In this document: piece by piece, positions 45,966 through 58,024 of the stretch
How positions within the stretch are numbered: the stretch's first letter is position 1
Layout of the letters: each line of letters begins with the position of its first letter
Assembly: GCA_028023455.1 (NCBI GenBank)
Contig: JAQFVV010006215.1
Span: forward strand, 4,325,230 to 4,389,229
Source of the DNA: Epiperipatus broadwayi
Lineage: Eukaryota; Onychophora; Udeonychophora; Euonychophora; Peripatidae
Direction of reading: 5' to 3'
DNA: 64,000 bases
Program-made: the position numbers and the translations under genes
The notes under the pieces: model-generated
The model's database searches: none
What the model saw: only the letters and a program-made list of their open reading frames with translations
What the model was told of the DNA's origin: nothing

Positions 45966-46137
45966 TCAGAAAAACATTGTTTAATATATTTATAAAGATC
46001 TTACACATGGAAAAGAGAAAGATGAATAACGCCATGTGTCTATTTAAAATTAAAAAATCAGATATATTAATCTTTAACTGAGGTTTAAATTTTATATCAG
46101 TGCTAGAGATAATCTCTAGTTTAGAAAATGATTAGTA

Positions 46138-46222
46138 ATAATCATTATTGTATTTATCTGAGGTGGATGGTGTCAAAGTTGGGAGTGGAGTAAGTTTATA
46201 ATGGTAAATAAAAACATAACGA
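46138..46222. repeat. Interspersed repeat R6, copy 2
   Basis: Diverged match to 27757-27845 over about 85 bp. Confidence 0.6.
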
Positions 46223-46649
46223 TTAACCAAATTTATGATTATAATCTTTTTTTATAACGACTTCACTAGTTACAGTAATATATTTTTATTACAATAAATA
46301 AATGTATTAAACTGCTGTTATAAATAAATGTATGAAATTGCTAGTGTATGTATATATGTTTGCATTAGCTTACTATGGAGTACAATTTCTTTCATTCTAC
46401 AATTATTCTGACATTTGCTAGACTAATGTTGTGTCCTTATATTTTAAACTATTGCATCCTTATATTTACACTGGGAACTGGGTTTTAATGGATTGACCTC
46501 ACCACAGAGATTAATGGATTAATATAATAATCGTACTAATGATTTTTGTTTTCTATTATTTTTTTATAATTATTTATTTATACTAATTTGCTAGATTAAG
46601 GCTGTCAGATATATAAACATTCTTAGTGATTAATATTATGCAATAAATC

Positions 46650-46880
46650 GAGATTAATAATCAAACTACTAGTTTCTTAAGTAAATTAAATATTCTCAAT
46701 CCAAAGTACAAGACAAAATGTTTTTAGAGAATGTAATACATTAAGATTAATATTTAAACTACTGGTTTATAAAGTAAGAGAAGATGGTCTGTTCTTTTCT
46801 CTAAAGAAGTTTTGTCTTGTGCTTTGGATTGAGAGTATTTCATTTACTTGATAAATCAGTAGTTGGAGTATTAATCCTAA
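46650..46880. repeat. Foldback element FB4
   Basis: Arms of about 84 bp (46650-46733 and 46795-46880) with CTCAATCCAAAG and AAGACAAAA blocks. A third, partial arm start (ATTAAGATTAAT to GGTTTATAAAGTAA) lies inside the loop, so the unit is compound. Confidence 0.65.
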
Positions 46881-47545
46881 TGTGTGTCTATATATATTGA
46901 AATGGTATATTCCTTCAGACTATCGTTTCGCCTATTATACCCCATAGTAATACCCATATTGACTTTAAATCCCATTGAGTACATGCATATCTGTATATCT
47001 GTTCGCACATACATCTGTTTAAATGTATATCTGTTTAAACATATATCTGTTTGAATGTCATTATGTATGTATCAGCACACTTATATATATGTATACAAGC
47101 TGTAATATATAATCAATTTAGATACATTGCAGTGTATTTATATTTAAAAGTTTAGATTATCTCATTATTTTCCATTGAAAATCTCATATATATATATGTA
47201 CAATTTCACCTGTAACCAGAATACATATATAACAAAATGTTTATATAATAGTTTGTTAAATTTCTAAATTTAAAATCAATTTTCACACCACACACACACA
47301 CAGCTAAATTTTAAACATAAATTAATCAAAAACAAATGCAATCAAGCAGCAGTATTTGGGGTTCTACAGGGAATTGAGTTGGCTAAGCTAAGATAAAATT
47401 ATGTGATTAGAAAAGTTAACAACAGAAAAGCCAAATTTTGTAGGATTAAATAAAACTTGTAAACAAGCTAATGGATTTCCAGGCTGTGAACCTAGCTTGT
47501 GCGTGAATATGGTATAGGGGTAGAAAGTAGTATATACTATATTTC
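46881..47545. other. AT-rich spacer
   Basis: Nothing coding; several ATATCTGTTT-type short repeats near 46990-47060. Confidence 0.45.
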
Positions 47546-47593
47546 AGTGCTATAAAAGATATATTTACTCTAAATTTTATAAGTTGTTGCTGC

Positions 47594-47839
47594 ATGAACT
47601 TACACCAGTTTGAATCTTATCATGAGCGGCTAGAAACGCCACATATTTGCCATTTCTTCCTATGGAAGAATGGTCACCTTCAAACTCATGCTACATGCTG
47701 CCAGAGTGTAACCATCATCACCGCCAGGATGGAGAATTCCAGCCACCGCCAGCTGCACAAACAAGCAATCTATCAAGAGAAAAGGGTCAGTTCCACTCCC
47801 AAATGCCAGATGACTAAGCTGCAAGAAGAAAATTGGTAA
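47594..47839 (+). CDS. Small open frame in locally GC-richer DNA, unidentified
   Basis: 81 codons (MNLHQFESYHERLETPHICH...) in about 250 bp that are clearly less AT-rich than the flanks, which is how exons stand out in this DNA. TACACCAG at about 47607 could be a splice acceptor and TTG|GTAATA at the end a weak donor. No domain, signal or conserved motif is recognisable. Alternatives are a repeat remnant or non-coding exon; the opposite strand also has a 65-codon frame. Confidence 0.25.
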   Translation: MNLHQFESYHERLETPHICHFFLWKNGHLQTHATCCQSVTIITARMENSSHRQLHKQAIYQEKRVSSTPKCQMTKLQEENW

Positions 47840-47859
47840 TACTTCTTCAAACTGCAAAG

Positions 47860-49726
47860 TTCTATAAATTTATTTTTAAAACCTATAATGTATTTATTAA
47901 CCTAGCTACTATGAATGTTCATTTTAACTGTAAATTCTCATTAAATTAAAACTGTTTTTAAAGTAAAGATGTCTAAAATGTAACTATAAGCTTGCATATA
48001 AATTAAGTTAATATAACTTATTCCTTTGACTTGTAATAACAGTATCAGTTATTATTTAAAATCTCTTATAATCTGTGGTCATGCCTATCTTTCTGTTTTG
48101 GTTATTTTATTTCATTTATTGATTCTATATATTATGACATGCCAATGCTTTGAGGCAGCCAGTGATTAATTTAATAAACTTTTGGGAGAGACAATTAGAA
48201 GCTCTTCAGTGTAAGATTATCATTGCTCTTTAGCAGGTATGAATCGCTGCTTCGAAATCCTATTCTATGAGATAACAACAGATCACTAAGCATTCATTAT
48301 CATATTTATTCATTTTAATATCTGTTAGTATATATAACAAGATTTTCCTAATCAGTTTAAACCATGATTATGTCTATTAGTTGGATAGTGACCAGGAATG
48401 ATATTAAAAGTATATTTGTAAATGTTGTAAGGCCTGAAATGTACTTTCTCCTCCCTAACTTGATTATAAATAATTGTATATAGATTCAATATATATAAAC
48501 TAGATTAATATTTAGTTAACCCTTTTTTAGCATAATTATTATATGCTATCTTAAGAGCTGGATCAAGTTAGTTTCAGCCGACAGAAACTATATATATTTA
48601 AATGCCTTACTTAGTTATTTTATATATGTATTAGTATTAGAATTAAGCATTGCGTGTCTTTATTGTGCACATAGCATGCACTAACATTTTGCTGCTCCTC
48701 TTTTAAGATGGTTCATGTTATCAAGCTGCCCATTCTTTGGTTTGGATGGCTATATCTTTAACAACTGGAACATGAGCCTCCAGAACAGTATTCAAAGCTT
48801 ATCCAATAGTAGCAATATGTTTGGTCCAAGGATACCAAGTATTTGTTACTGAAGCCTCTGAGCAATTACACATTTGCACTGCAATCTTTAATTTAAATAT
48901 TTTGGTGCCATAGTCTCCAGACATCAATATACAGTAATCAGTTCATTTCCTCTTTATTAGTGAACTTCAGCATTAGCCTGAACTTGGAATCTGATTTTAC
49001 CTAATGAATCTGTATTTCGAGCATATTAATTGCACATGAGTAATATATTAAATTTGTACCTTAAGGCTCTATATCTATATCATCCTGATAAATTTTTAAC
49101 TTACTATTAGAAAACCTAAAGAATAGCTTGGAATATCACAATAGTAGGCATGTTTATATCACAATAATACGTATGATTCATAAACGACAGATGATTGTAT
49201 AATTTAAATTTTAATATAAAAGATGAGACTGCTGTATCAATTATCTCATCATTACTGTAACACCTGCATGCATAATCCATTCACCCGATGCTAAATAACT
49301 ATGTTCTTTTTATTTTAATTAACTTATTTAATCATTATTTTATTAAACATATTTAAAATTACCATTTGTTTAAGGTTATTTCTCGCAATCTACTCCAAGT
49401 CATCCATACTTTTTATTAATATATTATGCATGTCCTTATTTAAGTCAGTGTGTTTAGTAGTTCATTAAAGCTTTAATTATATAAGTAAATTAATAATTTC
49501 CCCCTGAGTCTCATGTTTCTCCCTCTGCTCAGCCAGCTCGCTGAAGAAATTGAGACTGAGTGTAATCTCATAAATGTCATTCATAGGGTATTAAATCTTA
49601 GAGTGCTGATAAATGAGTTGAAATATGGTTAGATTCAAGGTCTCACCACCTCATCTAATTCAGCTTTGGTGCAGTTTGCCTGGACTCTGGATTTTGTTGT
49701 GTGATTGCACAAATATGACTGTTACA

Positions 49727-49770
<44 letters not shown>

Positions 49771-49874
49771 AACAACTAAGCAATATGTTAACAGTAATGT
49801 TACTAGATAACTATTAATTGCTATTGAAGCTAAACCAAGTAAACTCAAGACAAAACACTGTTTTTGGCTACTAG
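47860..49874. other. Spacer with (TA)n(TG)n microsatellite
   Basis: (TA)n then (TG)n at about 49728-49770. Minus strand near 48720-48900 gives a coding-like but stop-containing stretch (EASVTNTWYPWTKHIATIG, EAHVPVVKDIAIQTKEW) that I cannot assign. The segment 49500-49720 is also mildly GC-enriched with no identified product. Confidence 0.4.
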
Positions 49875-50530
49875 AGAAAATAGCCATTTTCCACCTATGT
49901 ATAGATCAATGGCTGATAAATTCCTCTTATAAAGTAGATGATTATGAAGACCATATAATGCCATAAATCTTTTAATGAGGCTCCAGTTGCATCTACAAAA
50001 TTCAAATCCATCTGGCTTTGTTGATGAATCTAAAAAGCAAAAATCTTCTGGAATATTATAAAAATTTCATTTTTATACCATAATTCTTTAACTTTAGATT
50101 CTTGCTTGAACAACCAAAAAAACTATCTTGACTTGAGTCCAATTTTAGGTGGTGAAATTATATCTTGAATTATTGGCAAGTTCGATCTAGCTAAAAGGTT
50201 TTTATGCATTTCCTATGAAGCTTTTTTTTCTTCTAATATCTGCTGGAGGAATGCGTGAAAGAACAGACTGTAAACGAAATAGATTTGAATGTCCCAATAA
50301 TATTTCTCATGATATTATTTAACTGAATATCCAGAGGTTTAGTATGGAAACTTTTCAGCCAAATAGGAGCACATAATTCCCAGCACAATGTGTTAGTGTT
50401 GTTTAAAGTATTTTGCATTACAACATAAATAGTGCCAACCAGTTTCCAAGAATGATTATTCATAGAAATTAATTTTGATCTAAATTTAGCTAAATGAAAA
50501 ATTAAATTAGGCTACGATTCAAGGTTATTC
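49875..50530 (-). pseudogene. LINE-C C-terminal fossil, minus strand
   Basis: Minus-strand reading: SWKLVGTIYVVMQNTLNNT, LCWELCAPIWLKSFHTKPLD, IQLNNIMRNIIGTFKS, then LPIIQDIISPPKIGLKSR and DSSTKPDGFEFCRCNWSL. This is the post-RT region of the jockey/CR1-like family in which (C/S)APVWL.S.HTK and QLN..MR.I.GT are hallmarks. Same lineage as the fossil at 23.3-24.8 kb, where the upstream part is preserved instead. Frameshifted and stop-ridden. Confidence 0.7.
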
Positions 50531-51134
50531 CTAAATACTATGTGATGGATTGTATTAATTTATATAATCGCTGGCTGAATGTAAAGAACACAGAGAATGA
50601 CATGTCACTTAATAAATTACAACACACACACACAAAAAAAAAGATTTTTTTTTTTTGTATTAAAAAACAAAGAAAAGAAAAAACTTTTGAGATATAAATT
50701 GCTCAGGAAAATTTAGTTTATTGTATTAATAAGATGCCATATATATATATATTTCTCTGCTGTTCATATTAAGTGATCCGCTGAAAAACAGGTTTATGTC
50801 GATTCCATTGGCTTTTTGAAGGTTAAATGATTTTATTAACCTTCAGATAAATTAATTAGAGTGATATCATTTAGCGAGATATTTATGAACTCCTATGCTT
50901 AGTCAATGAATTGCGATGGTTCTTTGATAATTATTAAAAATTATATTTTTTAGAATGCAACTTTTAATATTATTATTATTATTATAAAAAAGGAAAACTA
51001 CTAATTATAAAATATACTGTTTTTAAAAAATAAATAACAATAAAATATTTTTAATTCTTAATTGATATCTTTTTAAATTGAAAGTCTATTTTCGAAATTC
51101 CTAATGTCCACTCCATACGTTCTTGTCATTGCAG
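50531..51134. other. AT-rich spacer
   Basis: Nothing recognised apart from the polypyrimidine and AG immediately before 51135. Confidence 0.45.
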
Positions 51135-51281
51135 CTGTTAGTTCTATATGATTATTCATATAGTATACGAACATGCATGAGCTGCTCACCAACACGCATT
51201 AGCCAGCGTGGTGAGTTTATTGGCTTTTTACCTCTGAGTTTAAGATCAAGAAACACCATGATCTTTCTTCTCAATTTCCAG
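51135..51281 (+). CDS. Candidate internal exon of an unidentified host gene
   Basis: 147 bp (49 codons, phase-neutral) open throughout in one frame, reading LLVLYDYSYSIRTCMSCSPT, RISQRGEFIGFLPLSLRSRN and TMIFLLNFQ. A good acceptor precedes it (pyrimidine-rich CGTTCTTGTCATTGCAG) and a near-consensus donor follows (CAG|GTAAGG at 51279-51287). It is distinctly less AT-rich than the flanks and shares nothing with the repeats. I do not recognise the protein. No neighbouring exon of the same gene is identified, so flanking introns would be long. A chance pair of splice motifs is the alternative. Confidence 0.45.
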
Positions 51282-51529
51282 GTAAGGGAGAATGAATGTA
51301 TGCGTAAATTATAAATATTTTTTCCAATAGATATATACAATCATGTCAGACAAAAATAAATCATGGTCCTTACTGCCAGAAGGCTGTAAAGTCACAAACC
51401 AAAAGCAATGGTTGGTGGCCAAAGGTAGAGGGCACTAAGAATCCCCTGATTGTGAACCCAGGCTGCCATTTGATGATGACTTTTTATTAAGGTACTTATA
51501 ACTGCAGATTACTTTCAAGTGAAGGAAGA

Positions 51530-52870
51530 TTGCAAAAATTAGATACTAAATGGGACATTATTGGACTTTGTGAAATTAGAAGAGAAGTTGAAGAGACAAT
51601 TGATTTAAAAAGTGGACATGTATTCTACTGTAAGGGCACAAATATTGAAAATACAAGTGGAATAGGATTCATTATAAATAAAAGATGGAAGAACAACATT
51701 GTGAAGATTGATGGTGTATTGGACAGAGTGACAAGATTAGTTATACAACTTAATAGCAGATACCAAATGCAGATAATTCAGGTTTATGCCCCAACAAGTT
51801 CTCATAGTGATAAAGTAGTAGAAGATTTTTATATGGATGTACAAAAGACTTTTGATCAGAGTAAACAACATTTTAAAATTGTTATGGGAGACTTTAATGC
51901 TAGAATTGGTAAACAAATGAAAGATGAAAGTGCTGTAGGTAATTTTGGTTATGGTAATAGAAATGAGAGAGGACATAGACTTGTGGAGTTTGCAGAAAAA
52001 GAAAAACTTTATATTATGAATTCTTTTTTTGAGAAAAATGTTAAAAGAAAATGGACATGGAAGCATCCAAATGAAGGTACAGCAGAATTGGATTATATTT
52101 TGACTAACAGAAAATACATATTTCAAGATTGTAATATTCTTAATAAATTTAATACAGGAAGTGATCATCGATTAGTAAGATGTAAGATACATGTTAATGC
52201 AAAACTAGAGAGACAAAAATTATTAAGAAAAACAATATTTACAGTTGATATTCCTAATCTTCAGAAACATTCTAATGAATTTAAATTAGAACTTACAAAT
52301 TGGTTTCAAGTATTAGTAGATTTTGAACATGATTCAGATTTGAATGAAATTAATATGAAAATAACTGATACACTTTTAAAAACTGCAACAAAGATAACTG
52401 GTAGAAAGAAGCAGCAATTGACCAATAAAATTTCTATTGAGACTAGAGAATTTATGAAGAAAAGAAGGAATATGAAAATATACAAAAATGATGCATTAAA
52501 AAGGATTGAATACCTCGAATTTTGTAAAATAGTGCAGAAAAGAGTTGAAAATGATATAAGAAAGTATAACTGTGAACTAGCAAGGAAAGCTGTAGAAGAG
52601 AATAAAAGTCTCAAGAGTGTAAAACAACATTTTGGTATTGGTAGGAAATTTATATCTGCAATAAGAAAAAAAGATGGAATTATTACTAAAAAGAGAGATG
52701 ACATCATGAAATGGGTAGAAGACTTCTATCAAGAATTACATAGTAATAAAGAACAAGTACCTCCTATATCTATTATATCTTTCAAATTAATCAGAATTTT
52801 AAATGAAGAAGTGAGACATGCAATTAAATTTATGAAGAAGGAAAAGCTTCAGGTAATGATGGAATTATAA
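51530..52870 (+). pseudogene. LINE-A endonuclease domain and linker
   Basis: 446 codons. The apurinic-type endonuclease has GLCEIRR (catalytic Glu near residue 15), QVYAPTSSHSD, MGDFNARIG near residue 119, TAELDYILTN near 185 and GSDHRLVRCK near 211. These are the metal- and phosphate-binding residues that nick target DNA to prime reverse transcription. A basic, helical linker follows to ILNEEVRHAIKFMKKEK, where a single-base shift separates it from the RT. The ATG at 51530 is not the natural start: homology runs back to about 51492 (TYNCRLLSSEGRLQ) with no upstream ATG. Confidence 0.8.
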
Positions 52871-54278
52871 TTGATATATTAAAAGAAGCAGGTGAAGAAA
52901 AAAAAATTTTAGCAAAGTTATATACCAAATGTCTAAATGATAAAGATGTACCAGATGATTGGAAGAATGCAGTAATAATATTAATATTTAAAAAAGGTGA
53001 TAAAGAAGATATTAGAAATTACAGACCTATCAGCCTTTTATCAGTTTTATACAAAATTTTTACCAAGATAATTACAACTCATCTACAGAGAACATTGGAT
53101 TTCTACCAACCAAGAGAACAAGCTGGATTTAAAAGTGGTTTTAGTACAGTAGATCATATCCAGGTATTGAGAGAAGTTATAGAAAGGACAAATGAATATG
53201 AGTTGCCATTATGCTTTGGATTTGTAGATTATAAAAAGGCATTTGATTCTATAAACATTTCTTCAGTGATTAAAGCATTGGATCATCAAGGTATAGATCC
53301 AGGATATTGTCATATTTTAAAGAATATTTATAAAAATGCAACAGCAACAATTAGATTACATAATGATACTAGGAAAGTCAACATTGAGAAGGGTGTAAGA
53401 CAGGGTGACTCCATATCTCCAAAACTTTTTACAGCAGTGCTGCAAGAAGTATTTTGTGGATTAAAATGGGAAGCTAAAGGAATGAAAGTAAATGGAGATT
53501 ATTTAAGTCATTTAGATTTTGCAGATGATATAGTTGTTTTTGCAAATAATGCTTTAGAGCTGCAGGAAATGTTGCAGGAGTTATCAGATGAAAGTAGAAA
53601 GTAGGACTAAAGATAAATGTTAAAAAGACTAAAGTAATGTTTAATGGATTTTTTCAAAATATGAAAATAAAGATTGATTATGAAGAGTTAGAAGAAGTTA
53701 ACAGTTACAAATACCTTGGTCAGACTATTAATACAGATGGAAACATAATGGATGAAATTAATCATAGAATTAAACTTGGTTGGAGTGCTTTTGGTAGAAA
53801 TAACTTGATACTAAAAGGAAATATGCCTATGTGTTTGAAAAGGAAGGTTTTTAATAAATGTGTTTTACCAGTTCTTACTTATGGATCTGAGACTTGGACA
53901 CTTAATAGAAGAGCAATACAGAGACTTCAGACCATTCAAAGAAGTATGGAGAGATGCATGTTGGGAGTAACAAGAAGAGATCGAAAACACAATATATGGA
54001 TAAGAGAACAAACAGGTGTTACTGACCTCATTGAAAAAATTAAAAGACTGAAGTGGAGTTGGGCTGGACATATTGCTAAAAGAGATGATAATGGATGAAC
54101 AATTGAAATCTTAAACTGGATTTCAGGAGATTGTAAAAGACCCAGAAAGAGACCTCATGTGAGATGGATGGATGAAATAAAGTGTGCAGGGGTGATGTGA
54201 GAAGAGGAGCTAAAGGTCGGAGAAGATGGATTGAACTTGGAGAGACCTTCATCCTGCAGTGGATTGATAATGGTTGAT
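52848..54278 (+). pseudogene. LINE-A reverse transcriptase and C-terminus
   Basis: RT reading starts KASGNDGIIIDILKEAGEEK and VPDDWKNAVIILIFKKGDK, then NYRPISLLSVLYKI, FGFVDYKKAFDSI (motif A Asp), GVRQGDSISPKLFTAVL (motif B) and HLDFADDIVVFANN (catalytic box) near 53518. One base is missing at about 53598 relative to the 10.4-kb copy, shifting VGLKINVKKTKVMFN into another frame (53637-54098). It continues YLGQTINTDGN, LPVLTYGSETWTLN and MERCMLGVTRRDR. The TGG of the intact copy is TGA near 54098 and a further small deletion lies near 54180. Confidence 0.8.
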
Positions 54279-54290
54279 GATGTAATAATA

Positions 54291-55025
54291 TTCACGCGCA
54301 AATGACAGCACGCCTGACATTTCTTATAACCTGAATTGTAATTCTAATACATAAAACTTGAAACTTTTTTCAATTCCAATTAAACTTAGACTTTTTGTCA
54401 GATAATCAGAACACAAACAATCCAACTGACTGTATAATAATGGGTATCTAGCTAGTCTTCGCTTTATGAAAAGTAAAATAAAGAATGGGAAACTCGAAAT
54501 TCTTACTAGCCAGAAATTGACAAGCATATTGTAAATAGTCTTCTCTTTTAAATTTTTTTATAATAAGCTGTCGAACGAGTCCTTGCTCTGAAGTTAGCTA
54601 AATAAAAACTGTTTAAACTTTATTTTACGGTAGTGAGAATATCTATGCTTGCATATCTAAGTATACATGTTATGTATGAAAATAATAAGAAGTACATAAT
54701 CTAATTTAAAGAAATATATAAATAAATAAAAACAAAACGCAATTACTTGTTTACGCAGCTGCTTTCAATATGAGGAACTGGTTTTCACCAAAAATCCAGC
54801 CCTCTCGTTTAAATATTAAAAACAACTGTGTAGACAAGTATTTGTGTTTTGTTTTTACCTATTATATATATAAATTTGAAAGTTTGTTTGTTTGTATATT
54901 ACTTAATAATTCAACAAATATTGCACCAATCTTGATAAATATTGTATGATTTTTTTTATTTATGGAGAATTACATAAGTTATGGATTATTGCTTATGGTA
55001 CTTATAATCTATAATATCAATAAGC
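54291..55025. other. Spacer with short repeat shared with 55.95 kb
   Basis: AACAAATATTGCACCAATCT and neighbours at about 54895-55010 have a diverged match at 55935-56030 (AGAAATATTGCGCCAATTTT), ending TGGTACTTA. Family unknown; possibly a Helitron-type end, but not shown. Confidence 0.4.
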
Positions 55026-55175
55026 TAATACACATGCGCTTTGCAGATGTCACTATATAAATGAATACTCACTTTTTCAAACCCAAGATAAAGTCTTTAA
55101 GAAAATATAGAATGAATCCACCTATATTTTCGACCCAACCGTATATGTATGGGCAAATCTGAAGTGTTTAAAATG
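55026..55175. repeat. FB3 relative, partial
   Basis: CACATGCGCTTT, AATGAATACTC, GAATGAATCCACCTAT and ATGGGCAAATCTGAAGT align in order with 32985-33130 of FB3. The right arm is missing. Confidence 0.6.
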
Positions 55176-55283
55176 AAGAGCGAGAAGTTATTAATTGACC
55201 ACTTTAAATTACTTTTTTACTACGTAAATTGTAAAATTTTGGAATTTACAACTAGCATGAAGAAAGCCACAGATATAGAATTT

Positions 55284-55455
55284 TAAGTATAGGGGATTCG
55301 AAATCAGATTTTCAAGCACCCTCCATCTATCACCCTATCTTATACAACTGATACACATCCATGTGTATCAATTGTATGAGATAGTGTGATAGATGGACAG
55401 AGCTTGAAAATCTGAGTTCAAATCCTCTATACTTACAATTAAGCTCCAGGTTAGT
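55284..55455. mobile_element. F5 3' ends as a perfect-centred foldback
   Basis: Minus-strand F5 3' end (55285-55348) and plus-strand F5 3' end (55351-55450) meet at ATACACAT-CC-ATGTGTAT. Both B boxes are visible (GGATTCGAAATC reversed, and GAGTTCAAATCC). The arms end AATTAAGCTCCAGG on the right. No ribozyme part is included. Confidence 0.7.
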
Positions 55456-56523
55456 GAAGAGTGCCTGGTTTTCAAATATTTAGATATAAAATTTGAAAGT
55501 TTGATTAGGAGTGACCTCTAGGAAATTTTTCAACATCTAAAAGTAATATTTTCTATAAAATTTTAAAATTATCAATATATAATTTCACTGGAAAAAAAAA
55601 AATATGTATACTAAGAAAATCGTTAATTTATAAAAAAAAGTGCACTGCTATTACTTTTAAAAGTAAGTAATTAAAAAAAAATTAGTATTCACGGGATTGA
55701 TTACTTACTGGTCCAACTAAAAATATACATACAAAAGTAAGCTTCAATAATAGATGTTATAAAATAATTCAAACATTTAGTATTAAAGGATTTGCAATCA
55801 TCAACCAGGATAAATATTAGAGCTTTAAAACAAATAATTCAGGAATATTTAAATTAAAAACAGCTCTATTCTGCATAAGACCCCAGTAATTTTTTATTCT
55901 TTATCCTTTATATAAAGCTTATTCATTTAATTATTTGTTTATTATTTAATAATTCAAGAAATATTGCGCCAATTTTGATAAAATTTTGTATAATTTTTCT
56001 TTTTGTTTCTTTTTGCTTTGTGGTACTTAAAAATTTGATAATTTTCTACTAAAGTGAGGAAGCTGAAAGATATATATATACCCACACATAAATAAGGAAA
56101 GCTAAAAAGCATTACCAATTTATTCTTATTTACTACATTCACATAAAAATAACATTGTTTTTAACTATTGTCCATGAAATTCTTTATAGTTTTTGTGTTC
56201 ATTTACAAACTTGTATCAGAAAAGATGTCTGATACTCTGAAAACATTTACTCTCTTCATCTTTTATTACTTCAAGACCATAAAAATTGTTTGGAATATGT
56301 AGAAGAATGACAATTTTTAAATTTTGAATAGTTTCTATTGTTGCAATCACTGTAAAGATCAAGTATGGCATCACAATAGAGAGGTTTTAATTAATTTCTA
56401 TTTTGTTGTAATTTTATATTCCTCTGGGCTTAAAGCAAAGTTAATTTATTGATAACAGTCAGTTCATATTTCTGATAATAATAAAAAAAGCAAGTCATAT
56501 ATAATGTGCCATTACTTAAAAGT
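55456..56523. other. AT-rich spacer
   Basis: Nothing recognised except the 55935-56030 repeat noted above. Confidence 0.4.
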
Positions 56524-56598
56524 AATACAGAGAGCATATCAATAATTGATAAGTGCAGTAAAAGAAAATATTAAATATCTCTATCCGAAACATTCCTG

Positions 56599-56650
56599 TC
56601 TCCAGTCCAATTGGTTTTGAGCTTATGGCTCACCACAGTGAAGAGCTAGA
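56599..56650 (-). ncRNA. Hammerhead relic, F4 minus copy
   Basis: Minus strand: CACTGTGGTGA, GAGCCATAAGCTC, AAAACCAATTGGACTGG. Stem II (GAGC/GCTC) and stem III (CCAATTGG) remain; both core strands are altered. Confidence 0.35.
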
Positions 56651-56778
56651 ATATTCAGGCACTAGATCTAAAAATTTTATCAATTCAAAACCCAGCACTT
56701 ATTTCATATGTAATATTCAAGTACGTATGAAATAAGTGCTGGGTTTTGAATTGATATTTTAGATCTAGTGCCTGAATA

Positions 56779-56830
56779 TTCTAGCTCTTCACTGAGGTGA
56801 GCTATAAGCCCAAAACCAATTGGTCTGGGT
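56779..56830 (+). ncRNA. Hammerhead relic, F4 plus copy
   Basis: CACTGAGGTGA (CTGATGA with a two-base insertion), GCT-ATA-AGC stem, CAAAACC in place of GAAACC, stem III CCAATTGG, then UC at the cleavage position. Compatible with an ancestral hammerhead; not active as it stands. Confidence 0.4.
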
Positions 56831-56935
56831 ATAGGACCATTCTGGATAGAGATTTTAAATATTTTCTGTTACCACACTTATCAATTAAGAGCTTGTTTGA
56901 GCTATTGGTATGCTCTCTGTATTACATTTCTGATC

Positions 56936-58024
56936 ATGAAAACAGAATAGCATTAATTCAGGATCCTTAGTTTCCATTTTTCTCCTCAGATTTGTGATTT
57001 TTCTGGATTTCAACAATCTATCTTTTTGCTTCCACTACAAAGCTGAAAATTTAAATAAATATTAATTTTACTTTCTATCATTTTGTCTATGTGTATGTAA
57101 TATTTTCTGAATACTATGTACACTTATTTTAAATGTTTTCTTTTCATCAAATAATGTAATTCTTATAAACTCCTTGTAATTGAATATTATGAAGAGGTAA
57201 AATTGAAGTTCAAAAGTTTTATAATGCACTAAGCATACTTTCGGCACATTACTGCCAGAGTCATATTGCTGTTTAAAGTTTAGCAGTTACAACTATGTCT
57301 ATATATATGGACATAGTTTGATAAATAAAGCTATTTAAAATATGTTTATTTTAGGATTATATTAATCAAAGCAATAATTTATTGGCTGTACTGATTAAAT
57401 TTTACTCCTATTTCACTTTTTAATTTAAAATGTGAGTCAGTTTGTTGAGGAATTTTTTACTCTTCCAGTTGTTTTATTGTTCAGATGATCATGAGAAGTT
57501 TGAACACTGAGGTAAGACGGTAGAACTGTGAACCAGTGATTTGAGCTCTAAAGTTCATCACTCTATCGCTGCATTAAATCAAATGAGTTTAATTATAGCA
57601 TTGATCATGAATTAAATACAACTGTAATACTAAAAAAACTAAAAAGATGCTTATGACAATTAGGCTTATTAATTTACTTGAACTGTATCAGTGTTTTGAT
57701 TTTAAAAATGTGTTTGAAAGCTAAATTACTAATTGTACTGTTTTTATTAATTTTTTAATAGAAATGTACTTGTTACTTAAATAAATTATAACTCATAATA
57801 AAGAAAAAACTAACAGTCATAATAACTTTAATAAAATCACAATCATCAACATTAGTTTCTAATTATAGATATCCAGATAAGTAATATTCTATTTGCATCC
57901 CAAAATATTCCACATCTTAGAATAAGATTTAAAAACTATAGATTTAGTGTCTGCATGAATATGACAACAGTGATTAATAACATATAACAATTATATAAAT
58001 ATATTTGATAACTATCAACCCTTA
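56936..58024. other. AT-rich spacer
   Basis: 57238-57290 is the diverged partner of 34316-34372. A weak SINE-like B box may lie on the minus strand near 57525 but is not supported enough to call. Confidence 0.4.

Larger units (their letters stand above)
51490..54290 (+). mobile_element. LINE-A: near-complete RTE-like non-LTR retrotransposon
   Basis: The longest copy in the window: endonuclease, reverse transcriptase and C-terminal region in order, ending at TGGTTGATGATG, the same GAT-type 3' end as the copy at 10.4-11.2 kb. The 5' end is taken where homology to the minus-strand copy at 6.15 kb begins (GGTACTTATAACTGC); a stop lies directly upstream of that frame. The reading is broken by two frameshifts (about 52845 and 53598) and a TGA near 54098, so it is not autonomous. 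Confidence 0.8.
56524..56935. mobile_element. F4 inverted pair with decayed hammerheads
   Basis: Two arms of about 200 bp (56524-56727 and 56730-56935) are diverged reverse complements meeting at a TACGTA-centred junction. Each has, from the centre outward, GCTGGGTTTTGAATTGAT, AGATCTAGTGCCTGAATATT, the ribozyme relic, AGAGATTTTAAATATTTTCT and GAGCATACC-type ends. The AGATCTAG box and the downstream GATTTTAAAT segment link F4 to F3. Confidence 0.65.

Noticed and set aside
49625-49810. 61-codon frame over the TA/TG run
   Set aside because: Low-complexity microsatellite translation.
52306-52707. 133-codon minus-strand frame in LINE-A
   Set aside because: Antisense shadow of the endonuclease linker, with a composition typical of reverse-read AT-rich coding DNA.
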